Shown one piece after another: positions 16,007-24,816 of a stretch of DNA of 64,000 bases. A program made the position numbers and the translations under genes. How positions within the stretch are numbered: the first letter of the stretch is position 1; each line of letters opens with the position of its first letter. This stretch comes from Enterocloster bolteae. Its GTDB lineage: Bacteria; Bacillota; Clostridia; Lachnospirales; Lachnospiraceae. Below the pieces are notes generated by a model. That model saw only the letters and a program-made list of their open reading frames with translations. It did no database searches and was not told the origin of the DNA. The DNA lies in NCBI RefSeq assembly GCF_002234575.2, contig NZ_CP022464.2, positions 6,262,001-6,326,000 of the forward strand, read 5' to 3'.

Positions 16007-16881
16007 TGCCTGGCAAAATCCCAGAAGCATCCTGCCGCCGCAGGCATCAGCTGATTCCTGCGGCGCACCAGCAAAAGTCTGGACACATGCTCCGGCTCTG
16101 TCAGGCGCCTGCATACCAGCCTCTGCCGGTCTGTAAAGTACCGTACTGCCTCCGGGCAGATCGCCACCGCCACATTACGCTCCACCAAAGGCACGATACA
16201 GGAGAGGGTATTATAGGTACACAAAATAGTATGCTCCCGCTCAATCCGGTGAAACCACCCCCGTATCTCCTCCTGCAGAGGCGGTCTGGAGGGAATAATA
16301 AGGGGACTGCCGGCTATGTCGGACAGCAGTATGGTGTCTCCCGGCTGTTCTGCCATGGGATGTTCCCTGCTGAGAAGGGCTGTCCAGGATTCGGTTTTTA
16401 TCAGAGCGCTTTCGTATTTCTCAGTCCTGAAAGGCTCCCTCACAATTCCTAAGTCCACCAGTCCCTTGTCCAGTTTATCATTGATTTCATCCCCGTTCCC
16501 GCACCAGATATTATACCGGATTCCGGGAAAATCGCTGTGAAATCTCTCTATTATATCCGACAGCACCCCTGCCCCGCAGGATTCCGTTACCCCGATGGAA
16601 ATAAGTCCGCCTGCCCCGGTCCCCATTCTGGAGAGCTGTCCCCTTGTCTTTTCCATCAGAGACAGAATCTCTTCTGCCTGCTGCCTTAAGAATATCCCTT
16701 CCTCCGTAAGACGGATATGCCTCTTTCCCCTGATAAACAGGGTTGTCCCTAATTCTTCCTCCAGCTCCTTCATCTGCCTGCTCAGCGGCGGCTGGGCCAT
16801 GCACAGCTTTGCCGCTGCCCCTGTTATCGTGCCTGCCTGGGCCACAGCAAGGAAATACTGTAAATCCTTCAGATCCATCAT
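15991..16881 (-). CDS. LysR-family transcriptional regulator
   Basis: A 296-residue LTTR. Its N-terminal winged helix-turn-helix reads LQYFLAVAQAGTITGAAAKL then AQPPLSRQMKELEEELGTTLF. The effector-binding periplasmic-protein-like domain begins near residue 90 (GLISIGVTESCGAGVLSDII). Two ATG codons stand in tandem at 16881 and 16878, with AAAAGG about 11 nt upstream. It converges on the mod operon and diverges from a DUF1275 gene across 106 bp that hold an LTTR-like palindrome. The effector is unknown; control of the neighbouring membrane protein or of mod is possible. Confidence 0.9.
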   Translation of the reverse strand: MMDLKDLQYFLAVAQAGTITGAAAKLCMAQPPLSRQMKELEEELGTTLFIRGKRHIRLTEEGIFLRQQAEEILSLMEKTRGQLSRMGTGAGGLISIGVTESCGAGVLSDIIERFHSDFPGIRYNIWCGNGDEINDKLDKGLVDLGIVREPFRTEKYESALIKTESWTALLSREHPMAEQPGDTILLSDIAGSPLIIPSRPPLQEEIRGWFHRIEREHTILCTYNTLSCIVPLVERNVAVAICPEAVRYFTDRQRLVCRRLTEPEHVSRLLLVRRRNQLMPAAAGCFWDFARHYCGS

Positions 16882-16909
16882 CTTTTACCATACCTTTTCG
16901 ATATTATAC

Positions 16910-16926
16910 TACATATATTATATGTA
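16910..16926. promoter_or_regulatory. Palindrome in the LysR/DUF1275 intergenic region
   Basis: TACATATA and TATATGTA flank a single T, a perfect 17-bp dyad that contains a T-N11-A pattern typical of LysR sites. It is central in the 106-bp divergent spacer. AT-richness makes chance occurrence possible. Confidence 0.45.
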
Positions 16927-16987
16927 TTTTAATATGGTAAATCAATATGATACAATAAAAAGGCTGAGCAAACAGGAGGATTTCATT

Positions 16988-17671
16988 GTGAAAGAAAAGG
17001 AACGAACAGAAGCATACATTCATTATATCATGTCACTGTCAGGAGGTTTCATGGGCGCCTACGCCCTTCTTAACCGGTGCGAGATTTTCGGTTCCGCCCA
17101 AACCGCCAATATGATCCACTCCATTCTGGACCTGTCATCAGGCAGTTGGACCAGCCTGCTTCTGAGGCTGGGTTCTCTTCTTATCTTTATCACAGCCATC
17201 ATTGCCGCCACTCTCATTCCCCGTCTCATATCCATAGACATCCGGCTTATATGTATTCTGGCTGAGATTCCCGTGATTGCTGTCCTGGGCTTTTTTCCGG
17301 CGAACATGGACCCGCTCATGGCTCTCTATCCCGTATTTTTCATCATGGCCTTTCAATGGTGTTCCTTTACCGGCGTAAAGGGCTATGCCAGCTCCACCAT
17401 ATTTTCCACCAATAACTTGAGACAGTTTATTTCTTCCCTGTCAAATTATTTTGCGGACAGGAACAAAAAGCATCTGGAAAAGGCATGGGTCTACGGCTTT
17501 ACCCTGTTTTTCTACCACATAGGTGTGGCCCTGTGCTGGTATTTTACTAAAATCTTTGGAATTTTCTCGGTATGGCTCAATTTCCTTCCTCTTTTGCTGG
17601 CCCTGGTGCTTGTGGAACGGGAACACATTTTCATAAATTTACGCTCCTTCTTGCAAAATACATCTGCCTGA
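16988..17671 (+). CDS. DUF1275 (YoaK-type) membrane protein
   Basis: A 227-residue integral membrane protein of the DUF1275/YoaK family, with six or so predicted helices. Family features include an early GGFMGAYALLNRCEIFGSAQTANM segment, FIMAFQWCSFTGVKG and TNNLRQFISSL. A GTG start at 16988 is chosen because AGGAGG lies 8 nt before it. An upstream extension of the same frame runs back through the intergenic region into the LysR gene and lacks a site. It diverges from the LysR gene, which may control it. Transport substrate unknown. Confidence 0.8.
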   Translation: MKEKERTEAYIHYIMSLSGGFMGAYALLNRCEIFGSAQTANMIHSILDLSSGSWTSLLLRLGSLLIFITAIIAATLIPRLISIDIRLICILAEIPVIAVLGFFPANMDPLMALYPVFFIMAFQWCSFTGVKGYASSTIFSTNNLRQFISSLSNYFADRNKKHLEKAWVYGFTLFFYHIGVALCWYFTKIFGIFSVWLNFLPLLLALVLVEREHIFINLRSFLQNTSA

Positions 17672-17726
17672 TGCTATAGTATAGAAAGGTTTTATCAGGA
17701 CGATTATCAATTGAAGGAGGATTACC

Positions 17727-20666
17727 ATGGCATCACTGCCAAGGATTGGCGAAACCATAAGCGGTTTTACCGTCACCGAACTTGGAACCATACACATGCT
17801 GGGCGCCAGGACCGTTCTGTTTAATCATGAATCAAGCGGCGCCCAGCTTTTATATATCCAGAACGATGACCGGGAACTGGGTTTTAACCTGATTTACCGG
17901 ACGCCGCAGCTGGATGAACGGGATAATTCCCATATACTGGAACATCTCATTCTGTCCTCCTGCCAAAAGTATCCCAGCAGGGATATCTTCTTTGACATGG
18001 ACAGCAAAAGTTATACTACCTTTATGAACGGTCTTACGGACAATACCTTCACCTGCTACCCGGTGTGCAGCCAGAGCCAGGAACAGCTGGTAAAACTGAT
18101 GGATGTATTCCTGTGCTGCATGGAGGAACCAGATGCCCTGAAGGACAAACATTTTTATCTGAGGGAAGCCATACGGTATGAGCTCTCATCCCCCAGGGGC
18201 CCCCTTACCATGCAGGGCACGGTGCTCAGCGAGGACTGGGGCCATCTGACCGACATCCTGGAAAATGCAGACAGCGCCATGTCCCATACCCTTTACCAGG
18301 ACACGCGCACCGCCAACCTGCTGGGGCGGGCCCACCTGCATTACAGGGAACTGTCCTATGAGCAGGCCAGGGAAACCTTTGAGCGGTGCTACAGCTACTC
18401 CAACTGTCTGATTACCCTATATGGAAATATGGATTACAGGTCCGTACTGCATTTTCTGGACAGAGAGCATCTCTCCAGAGCGGCGTCAAAAGGCCGCAGC
18501 CTCCTTGGTGAGTTTGAAGAACCGGTAAAACCAGGTTTTCGCACCTGCACAGCACAGAGTCCCGCTTACCAGGGCAGTCCCTCGGAACACGCCTCTGTCA
18601 TGGACTACGGTATCGACCTGTCGGACTGTACAAAAGAGGAACTCATATACTGGGACTTGTTTGCGGATATCCTGGATAACGATACCTCTCCCTGGCACAG
18701 GTATGCCAGGGAAATGGGAATCAACCATGTGATGGAAGTCTATCTGGATACTCTGCTGCCCCATCCCTCCCTAAAATTCCGCCTGCGCAACGGGGATTCC
18801 TGTCTGAAGGAGGCCTTTTTAGGCTCTATCAAAAAAGCCCTGGAGGATATAAGCCGCAATGGGCTGTCCCCAAAGCTGTACCGGGCTTCCATGAAGGAAA
18901 ACCGCCTCTCCGACTCCCTTACCCGGGAAGCCCCCCATCTGGGCTTTAACCTGTCTGAGGAAATCGGGCGTTACTGGAGCATTACAGGCCGGACCGACTA
19001 TTTTCAGCTTTATGAGGAAGCCTTCCGGCGCTTTGAGGAAGATTCCGGCCAGTCCATCATAAAGAAGCTGGCTGCCTCTGCCCTTCAACCGGCAGCCAGC
19101 GCCCTTGTCGTAACCGAACCAGTTCCGGGTCTGGCAGAGCAGATGGAGGAGGAAAAGGAGCAATACCTTAAGGAAAAACTGGCTTCCATGACTGCAGCTG
19201 AGCAAAAACAGCTGATAGAACAAACAGCTGCCTTCCATGACTGGAATTCCAGGGAGCGTAGCAATATGGACTTTCTCATAGGGCCCGGGGAGCTTCCTGA
19301 GCCGTCTGAATCATGTCCGTTTACCAAGAGACAGTGGGGAACCATCACATGCTACACATCTCCCGCCCCCTCACGGGACGTGGGCAGCTACCAGCTCTAC
19401 TTTGACATTAGCGGCATAGAAAAGGACGACCTTAATTACCTCACCCTCTATCAGATGCTTCTCACAGAACTGGACACAAAGCGCTTTACGGTGGAACAGC
19501 AGAAGAACCTGGAGCAGGAATACCTTCATGACTGTACCTTTGACGAGCTGTACCCCCCAAAGGAGGCAGGGGCTCTGAACCATCCCATGATGAGTGTATT
19601 CTGGTACGGACTGACCGGGGACTTTGAGGCGGGACTGGATTTTCTTCTGGATATAATGGGCGGCGGGGACTACAGCGACACGGATACCATCATACAGGTC
19701 CTGGAAAAGTATCTGCCTGACTACGACCAGTCCAAGGCGGACAATGCCTCTGCCCTGGCCTTCAGCCTGTCCGAAGGCTATATGAGGCAGGAATGCAGGT
19801 TCCGCAATATGTTAAACAGCCAGGAAAATTACTATTTTCTGAAGGATGTCCTGAATCGGTTAAAGGAAGATCCTGATTTCGGGGCTGCGGCAGCTGCCAG
19901 ACTTGAAACCATTTCCCATACCATATTAAACCGCCGGGGTCTGGTATTCCTGGCAGCCGCCTCACCGGATGTATTAGGTACTCTGGAACAGACTGCCGTG
20001 GATATACTTGGGAGACTTCCCGGTTTTAAGGAAGGGCACAGCTCTCCTGCTCCGGCCGTCTGGCTCCCGGACCAGAGACAAAAACTGGCCGTGTGCGTGG
20101 AAGCCTCCTGCCAGGAGACACGGCTCATGGGAGATTTCCATGGAAATCCCGGCTTTAAGGGGCGTTATCTTCCCTTTCTCATGGCGGCGGCAGATAAATA
20201 CTTGAAACCTGCCATCCGCTACCAGGGCGGCGCCTATGACAGCGGTATTGATTTTTATATTCCTGCGGGCTATTTCTCCCTCTGGAGTACCGCTGACCCG
20301 GAAGTCAGGAGTACGATAAAGCTGTTCCTGGCAACCGGCGCACAGCTCATGGAACTGCCGCTGACCCATGAAGAACTGGACGGCTACATCCTGAACGCCT
20401 ATGCCCAGGCCCTTCCGCCCTCCGGAACCTTAAGCACCCGTATGCGGCACATGCGCAGGGACATGGTGAACATGGATACCCGCAAAATAAACGAAATGAT
20501 TTCAGACATCAGGAACGCGGCCCTCTGCCACCAGAAAGAAGCCGCCCTGGTCATTGATAGGATATTGGGGCGCAGCGCCATTGTCACAGTGGGGAATGAG
20601 AAGTGTATCATGAGGGATAAGGATGTGTTTGACCAGGTTTTGATTTATCATACGGATTATGTGTAA
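17727..20666 (+). CDS. M16C zinc metallopeptidase (PreP/insulinase family)
   Basis: A 979-residue peptidase made of four M16-type domains, near the usual length of PreP. The zinc site is the inverted HxxEH motif HILEH (69-73), with the third ligand probably Glu in TVLSEDWG about 85 residues later. No signal peptide is present, so it should be cytoplasmic, where PreP-like enzymes degrade unfolded peptides of roughly 10-65 residues. The start at 17727 follows AAGGAGG with 8-nt spacing. It is a single-gene unit with its own terminator. Motifs and length leave little doubt about the family; substrates are unknown. Confidence 0.9.
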   Translation: MASLPRIGETISGFTVTELGTIHMLGARTVLFNHESSGAQLLYIQNDDRELGFNLIYRTPQLDERDNSHILEHLILSSCQKYPSRDIFFDMDSKSYTTFMNGLTDNTFTCYPVCSQSQEQLVKLMDVFLCCMEEPDALKDKHFYLREAIRYELSSPRGPLTMQGTVLSEDWGHLTDILENADSAMSHTLYQDTRTANLLGRAHLHYRELSYEQARETFERCYSYSNCLITLYGNMDYRSVLHFLDREHLSRAASKGRSLLGEFEEPVKPGFRTCTAQSPAYQGSPSEHASVMDYGIDLSDCTKEELIYWDLFADILDNDTSPWHRYAREMGINHVMEVYLDTLLPHPSLKFRLRNGDSCLKEAFLGSIKKALEDISRNGLSPKLYRASMKENRLSDSLTREAPHLGFNLSEEIGRYWSITGRTDYFQLYEEAFRRFEEDSGQSIIKKLAASALQPAASALVVTEPVPGLAEQMEEEKEQYLKEKLASMTAAEQKQLIEQTAAFHDWNSRERSNMDFLIGPGELPEPSESCPFTKRQWGTITCYTSPAPSRDVGSYQLYFDISGIEKDDLNYLTLYQMLLTELDTKRFTVEQQKNLEQEYLHDCTFDELYPPKEAGALNHPMMSVFWYGLTGDFEAGLDFLLDIMGGGDYSDTDTIIQVLEKYLPDYDQSKADNASALAFSLSEGYMRQECRFRNMLNSQENYYFLKDVLNRLKEDPDFGAAAAARLETISHTILNRRGLVFLAAASPDVLGTLEQTAVDILGRLPGFKEGHSSPAPAVWLPDQRQKLAVCVEASCQETRLMGDFHGNPGFKGRYLPFLMAAADKYLKPAIRYQGGAYDSGIDFYIPAGYFSLWSTADPEVRSTIKLFLATGAQLMELPLTHEELDGYILNAYAQALPPSGTLSTRMRHMRRDMVNMDTRKINEMISDIRNAALCHQKEAALVIDRILGRSAIVTVGNEKCIMRDKDVFDQVLIYHTDYV

Positions 20667-20737
20667 ATGGCCGGGACGGGATAAGCGGCCATGAAAACGT
20701 GTCTTTCATTGTGTTTTTCTCTTTTGCAGACAAAAAC

Positions 20738-20763
20738 GGGCTAATGCACTAAAGCGTTAGCCC
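20738..20763. terminator. Terminator between M16 gene and SDR gene (bidirectional)
   Basis: A 10-bp stem with one G-U pair (GGGCTAATGC 20738-20747 with GCGTTAGCCC 20754-20763) is followed by TTTCTT on the plus strand and by TTTTTG on the minus strand. It can end both convergent transcripts. Confidence 0.8.
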
Positions 20764-20826
20764 TTTCTTGCTTTCGGTTATCTCATTTCATGTTTCCAAT
20801 ACTTTTAAATTCGCCTAATCCGCTTT

Positions 20827-21603
20827 CTATGACTTCACCAGAAATCCTCCGTCTACAGGGATAACTGCGCCGTTTAAATAGTCGCTGGCAGAGGAAGCCA
20901 AAAACAGTATGGGACCCTTTAAGTCCTCGGGTCTGCCCCACCGGCCTGCGGCAATCCGCTTTGTACATTCGTCCTTGCGCTCCTGGCTCATATTAGCACA
21001 CATCTCCGTATCCATATAGCCTGGGGCGATCACATTGCAGCAAATGCTGTGATCCGCGCAGTCGGAGGCAATACTCTTGGAAAGCTGAGTCACAGCTCCT
21101 TTTGCCGCAGAATATGCCGGCACGGTAGTTCCGCCAAAGAAGGAATTCATCGAACCGATGTTGATGATCTTGCCTACGGTGTCCTTGTCCCGCATGACCT
21201 GAATGGCCCGCTGGCACATAAACCACACATGATTTAAGTCCACATTAATCACCAGGTTCCACATCTCCTCCGGAAACTCCCATGGCTCATATCGTCTCTG
21301 GATGCCTGCGGCCGGAATCATAACATCCAGCTTACCTCCCAGCAGTTCCATAGCCTCATCGAACATCCGGTCCAGTTCTGCTTTTTTGGACAGGTCGCCG
21401 GCTACGCCGTGGGCCTTATATCCTTTCTTACAGTATTCTTCCACCGCCTGTTCCAGCTTCTCCTTCTGGAGATCCATCAAAACCACCTCGGCTCCGTTTT
21501 CCAAAAGCCCTTCTGCCATACCTCTGGACAGGCCCTGTGCCCCGCCGGTGACAATGCACTTCTTTCCCTGGACACTGAATTTTTCCTTATAGTCGTATAC
21601 CAT
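20827..21603 (-). CDS. SDR-family oxidoreductase (KduD/gluconate 5-dehydrogenase-like)
   Basis: A 258-residue classical short-chain dehydrogenase, last gene of the sugar-acid operon. It has the NAD(P)-binding TGGAQGLSRG, NAG-type motif variant PAAGI, and the catalytic Ser-Tyr-Lys in IGSMNSFFGG then YSAAKGA (YxxxK). The end VPVDGG-like IPVDGGFLVKS is typical. The start at 21603 (MVYDY) has GAGGAG 10 nt upstream. By context it oxidises or reduces a keto-sugar acid. KduD and gluconate 5-dehydrogenase are the closest recognisable relatives, but specificity is inference. Confidence 0.82.
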   Translation of the reverse strand: MVYDYKEKFSVQGKKCIVTGGAQGLSRGMAEGLLENGAEVVLMDLQKEKLEQAVEEYCKKGYKAHGVAGDLSKKAELDRMFDEAMELLGGKLDVMIPAAGIQRRYEPWEFPEEMWNLVINVDLNHVWFMCQRAIQVMRDKDTVGKIINIGSMNSFFGGTTVPAYSAAKGAVTQLSKSIASDCADHSICCNVIAPGYMDTEMCANMSQERKDECTKRIAAGRWGRPEDLKGPILFLASSASDYLNGAVIPVDGGFLVKS

Positions 21604-21639
21604 TTTCTTTACACTCCTCATCAATTATAATCTATATTC

Positions 21640-22887
21640 TCACGGCGTCTGGAGGCTTCCGTCCCGGTTTCTGGTTTGGGTCCACCTGGTCACCGTGTTC
21701 TCGCAAGGGTACTTAGCTGCCTCCCGTTCATTGATGTCCACCCCCAGACCAGGCCTTTCGTTAGGATACACGTAGCCGTCCCTAAATTCCGGAAGCCCGG
21801 GAAACACCTCCAAAAGCGCACCTTTCGGACCCTTTAAATCCTGGATCACAAAGTTGGGCGGCTCAATGCCAGACCACTCCTGAACCCCGAAATTCCTAGC
21901 CGCCAGATCGATATGGACATTGGCCGCATGTGCGATAGGGGACATATCTCCAGGACCATGCCAGGCAGTCCGGACTCCGTACTGCTCCGCAAACATCTGG
22001 AGCTTGCGCGCAGGCGTGATGCCTCCGATCTGGCTTATATGCACCCGGATGTAATCGATCAAATGCCCGCTAATCAAATCCCGCCAGTCAACAGAGCGGT
22101 TGAACAGCTCCCCTTGTGCAATGGGTACCCCACTATGGCACCGGATTTCCCGCAGCCACTTGGTTTGCTCCGCACACACCGGATCCTCTAAAAACAGCAG
22201 GTCAAAGGGTTCCAGCTCCCTGGCCAGCTTCACTGCTTCCGGCGGTGCCACCCGCTCATGGACATCGTGAATCAGCTTGACGTCATACCCGATTTTGTCC
22301 CGGATTCCCGCAAACAGCTTTACCGTGTCCCGCACATAGCGGGCCCCATCCAGGTAAACTCCTGGCAGAGCACCTTGGGGGGCGGCTTCAGGAATCACAC
22401 CGTAACGTTCTCCTCCGTATCCCCTGCACTGGCAGCGGATATTCTGGATACCCAGTTCCCGGTACCTCTCAATATTTTCGCACAGCTCCTCCAAATCCCT
22501 TCCATCCGCGTGGCGGTAGACAGGCACTCCCTCGCGCACCCTGCCGCCAAACAGCTGATACAGAGGCATACCAGCCAATTTTCCCTTAATATCCCAAAGG
22601 GCCATATCAATTCCCGAGATCGCGTTGTTTTCAATGGGACCTCCCCGCCAGTATCCATTCTGATACATCAGCTGCCATAGTTCCTCTATATCTTCCGCAT
22701 TTCTTCCCTTTAAAAGCGGCGTCAGATACTCTTCCACCACCAGCTTCACCGCCAGATGCCGATAGGAAAAGGTTCCGCAGCCCAGGCCGTAAAGGCCCGG
22801 CACATTGGTGTCCACCCGCACGGCCAGAAGGTTAATCCCCTCTGGTGCCGTACAGATAACTCTGATATTCTCAATTGTCACTGCCAC
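21640..22887 (-). CDS. rspA: RspA/ManD-type sugar-acid dehydratase (enolase superfamily)
   Basis: A 415-residue mandelate racemase/enolase-superfamily enzyme that should dehydrate an aldonate such as D-mannonate or D-gluconate to a 2-keto-3-deoxy acid. Metal ligands are visible as Asp208 (LIHDVHER, with His210), Glu234 (FLEDP) and Glu260 (AQGE). The ManD/RspA hallmark AWHGPGDMSP includes His310. The capping domain begins VICTAPEGINLLAVRVDT. A GTG start at 22887 follows AAGGAG with 8-nt spacing. Some RspA-group members have very low activity, so a real catalytic role is probable but untested. It lies between two dehydrogenase genes. Confidence 0.85.
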   Translation of the reverse strand: MAVTIENIRVICTAPEGINLLAVRVDTNVPGLYGLGCGTFSYRHLAVKLVVEEYLTPLLKGRNAEDIEELWQLMYQNGYWRGGPIENNAISGIDMALWDIKGKLAGMPLYQLFGGRVREGVPVYRHADGRDLEELCENIERYRELGIQNIRCQCRGYGGERYGVIPEAAPQGALPGVYLDGARYVRDTVKLFAGIRDKIGYDVKLIHDVHERVAPPEAVKLARELEPFDLLFLEDPVCAEQTKWLREIRCHSGVPIAQGELFNRSVDWRDLISGHLIDYIRVHISQIGGITPARKLQMFAEQYGVRTAWHGPGDMSPIAHAANVHIDLAARNFGVQEWSGIEPPNFVIQDLKGPKGALLEVFPGLPEFRDGYVYPNERPGLGVDINEREAAKYPCENTVTRWTQTRNRDGSLQTP

Positions 22888-22899
22888 TGTGCTTTCTCC

Positions 22900-23979
22900 T
22901 TATGCCTGATAAGTCTCTAACGCCGTGATAGCCTCCCGGATCATCTCCTTTGTTACCGGATACGGCGTATGCTTTAACTCCTGATTCTCCATCGTCACCT
23001 TCAACACATCCTCCAGCGGATCGGTGGGATCCAGCTCCAGATCTCCCAAGCAGACAGGCAGCTTAATAGCTTTGCTAAGCCGCCAGGCCCTGCTAAGCTT
23101 TTCCCAGTCATGGTCTGCCATGAGGTTGACCAGCATTCCATAGGCGACCACCTCTCCATGGAGATGCCGCTCCTCGATACACTTACGGCTGGTCATGCCA
23201 TAAAACAGGGCGTGGGCGATACCGCCGTTGTAATCCGGATGGGCAGATACAGAAACAATACCCGGGGATATAATGATATTTAAAATCGTCTCCTCCAGCT
23301 CCCGGCTGATCACTCCTTTTGCGGCATCCTCCATGGCCTTCTCCGCCTTCTCCAGCATAGGATAAAAGCACATACTGCCTGCTGTAATTCCCAGAGCACT
23401 GCCATAATCCAGGGCTTCCCCAGCCTTGGCAGACCAGGCGGACTCCACGTGCTTTGCCATAGCGTCTCCGATGCCTGCCCAGAGGTAACGCACCGGCGCC
23501 GCCAGGGTCAGCTTGGGGTTGATAAAGCAGTGTACAGGAACATTTTTCAGCTTGAGAATCTCCCGGAAGGATCCGTCCTCATGGTAGAGGATGCTGATCT
23601 GCGTGATAGGCGCACAGTTGGAGGCAATGGAGGGTATTGTGTAGACCGGCTTACTCAGCCTGTCACCCACCACTTTTACCGTGTCAATACACTTGCCTCC
23701 TCCCACAGCCAGGATTACATCCGCCTCCTGGACTGCTGGTTCCCTCTCCAGCCGCTTCACATTTTCCCAAGTTGCGTCCTTTCCGTAAACCACCGCCCCT
23801 GTCACAATAATCTCTGCCTGCTCCAAGGACTGGAGCACATAATCTTTTGAAGCCTCCCATGCCTGTTTGCCGCATATAACGGCCGCCTTCCTCCCCCTGC
23901 CTATACGCTCCGGAAAAGTCCCAAAGGCATCCTCGCCCATCGTAAACTGGGGGAGATAAATGGAATGATATTGATTCAT
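22900..23979 (-). CDS. Glycerol dehydrogenase-like iron/zinc alcohol dehydrogenase
   Basis: A 359-residue GldA-type member of the metal-dependent alcohol dehydrogenase family. The NAD-binding glycine run is DVILAVGGGKCIDTVK. Metal ligands appear as Asp in GIGDAMAKHVES, His in HPDYNGGIAHALFYG and His in HLHGEVVAYG. The start at 23979 follows GAAAGGTGAAAAG. Spacing of 12 nt to the dehydratase gene and 21 nt from the isomerase gene puts it inside the operon. By context it acts on a sugar-acid carbonyl or alcohol rather than glycerol; that is inference. Confidence 0.82.
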   Translation of the reverse strand: MNQYHSIYLPQFTMGEDAFGTFPERIGRGRKAAVICGKQAWEASKDYVLQSLEQAEIIVTGAVVYGKDATWENVKRLEREPAVQEADVILAVGGGKCIDTVKVVGDRLSKPVYTIPSIASNCAPITQISILYHEDGSFREILKLKNVPVHCFINPKLTLAAPVRYLWAGIGDAMAKHVESAWSAKAGEALDYGSALGITAGSMCFYPMLEKAEKAMEDAAKGVISRELEETILNIIISPGIVSVSAHPDYNGGIAHALFYGMTSRKCIEERHLHGEVVAYGMLVNLMADHDWEKLSRAWRLSKAIKLPVCLGDLELDPTDPLEDVLKVTMENQELKHTPYPVTKEMIREAITALETYQA

Positions 23980-24000
23980 GGTCTTTTCACCTTTCTTGTT

Positions 24001-24804
24001 TCAGTTCATCTGTTCCCGACTGGGATCCAATACCGCCAGATCGTAACCGCGGCTCTCATGTGAGTGGGCTGCCAGTACCCAAAAATAAGCATTCCGTGTC
24101 CCCGGGGAAGCCACCGTAGGATGATAGCCCCTGGGTGCCAGCACCATGCTTCCGCTCTTCACCGGATGTGCAACGATATTATCTACATCCCCCGGGGCGG
24201 TGTAGCTTAGGTGCAGCCCAAAATGAGGCTCATCCATGTCAAAATAGCAGTAAATCTCCTCTAAGTCTGCCTCATGCTGGTGGGGCGGCCAACTGGTCCA
24301 GGCACCGTTGCCTCCCCAGGTCAGCCCGGCAATCAGGCGGGAAGCCTGAATCTCCTGGTTGAGCGTCATAAAAACCTCTCTCTGCCCCACGCCCTTTCCG
24401 TGAATCTGATGAATCTCACCCAAAGGCAGATGCAGATTAAAAGCACGGAAAAACGGTGTTCCATAGCCCTCATCCACGGAGGCCCCGATGTAAAAAACAC
24501 AGTCTGCCTCTGCCTCGATGGCCACACTGTTTCCTCCCGCCGTGTAGAAGGAGTCAAGCCGGCCGCAGTGATATTGATGGCCAGCCAGCTCCAGTCCAGC
24601 CGCTCCCTTAATGCATACACCGTTCATCTCCTCGCCGCCAGGCTTCAGTTCATAACGCTGGCCTGCCGCCAGGTTCAGCCGGTACATTACCGCCACTTGA
24701 CAGTCCTCCCTGCCAGGTACGATCACTTTATGAAATCCATATTCCTCAGGGGAAACGATTTTCCACTTTTCCATCCGTTCCCTTGTCACAACTCCCTGTA
24801 CCAT
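24001..24804 (-). CDS. IolB/KduI-family uronate isomerase-like cupin
   Basis: A 267-residue protein with the double cupin fold of 5-deoxy-glucuronate isomerase (IolB) and KduI. The hallmark GNGAWTSWPPHQHEADLEE (about 186-204) supplies the metal-binding His and Glu residues, followed by EIYCYFDM and GYHPTVASPG. Its length matches IolB (about 270) more than KduI (about 278). The start at 24804 has AGGAGG 7 nt upstream. No other inositol gene is nearby, so it probably isomerises a related keto-uronate imported by the adjacent TRAP system. Confidence 0.8.
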   Translation of the reverse strand: MVQGVVTRERMEKWKIVSPEEYGFHKVIVPGREDCQVAVMYRLNLAAGQRYELKPGGEEMNGVCIKGAAGLELAGHQYHCGRLDSFYTAGGNSVAIEAEADCVFYIGASVDEGYGTPFFRAFNLHLPLGEIHQIHGKGVGQREVFMTLNQEIQASRLIAGLTWGGNGAWTSWPPHQHEADLEEIYCYFDMDEPHFGLHLSYTAPGDVDNIVAHPVKSGSMVLAPRGYHPTVASPGTRNAYFWVLAAHSHESRGYDLAVLDPSREQMN

Positions 24805-24816
24805 AATCAAACCTCC

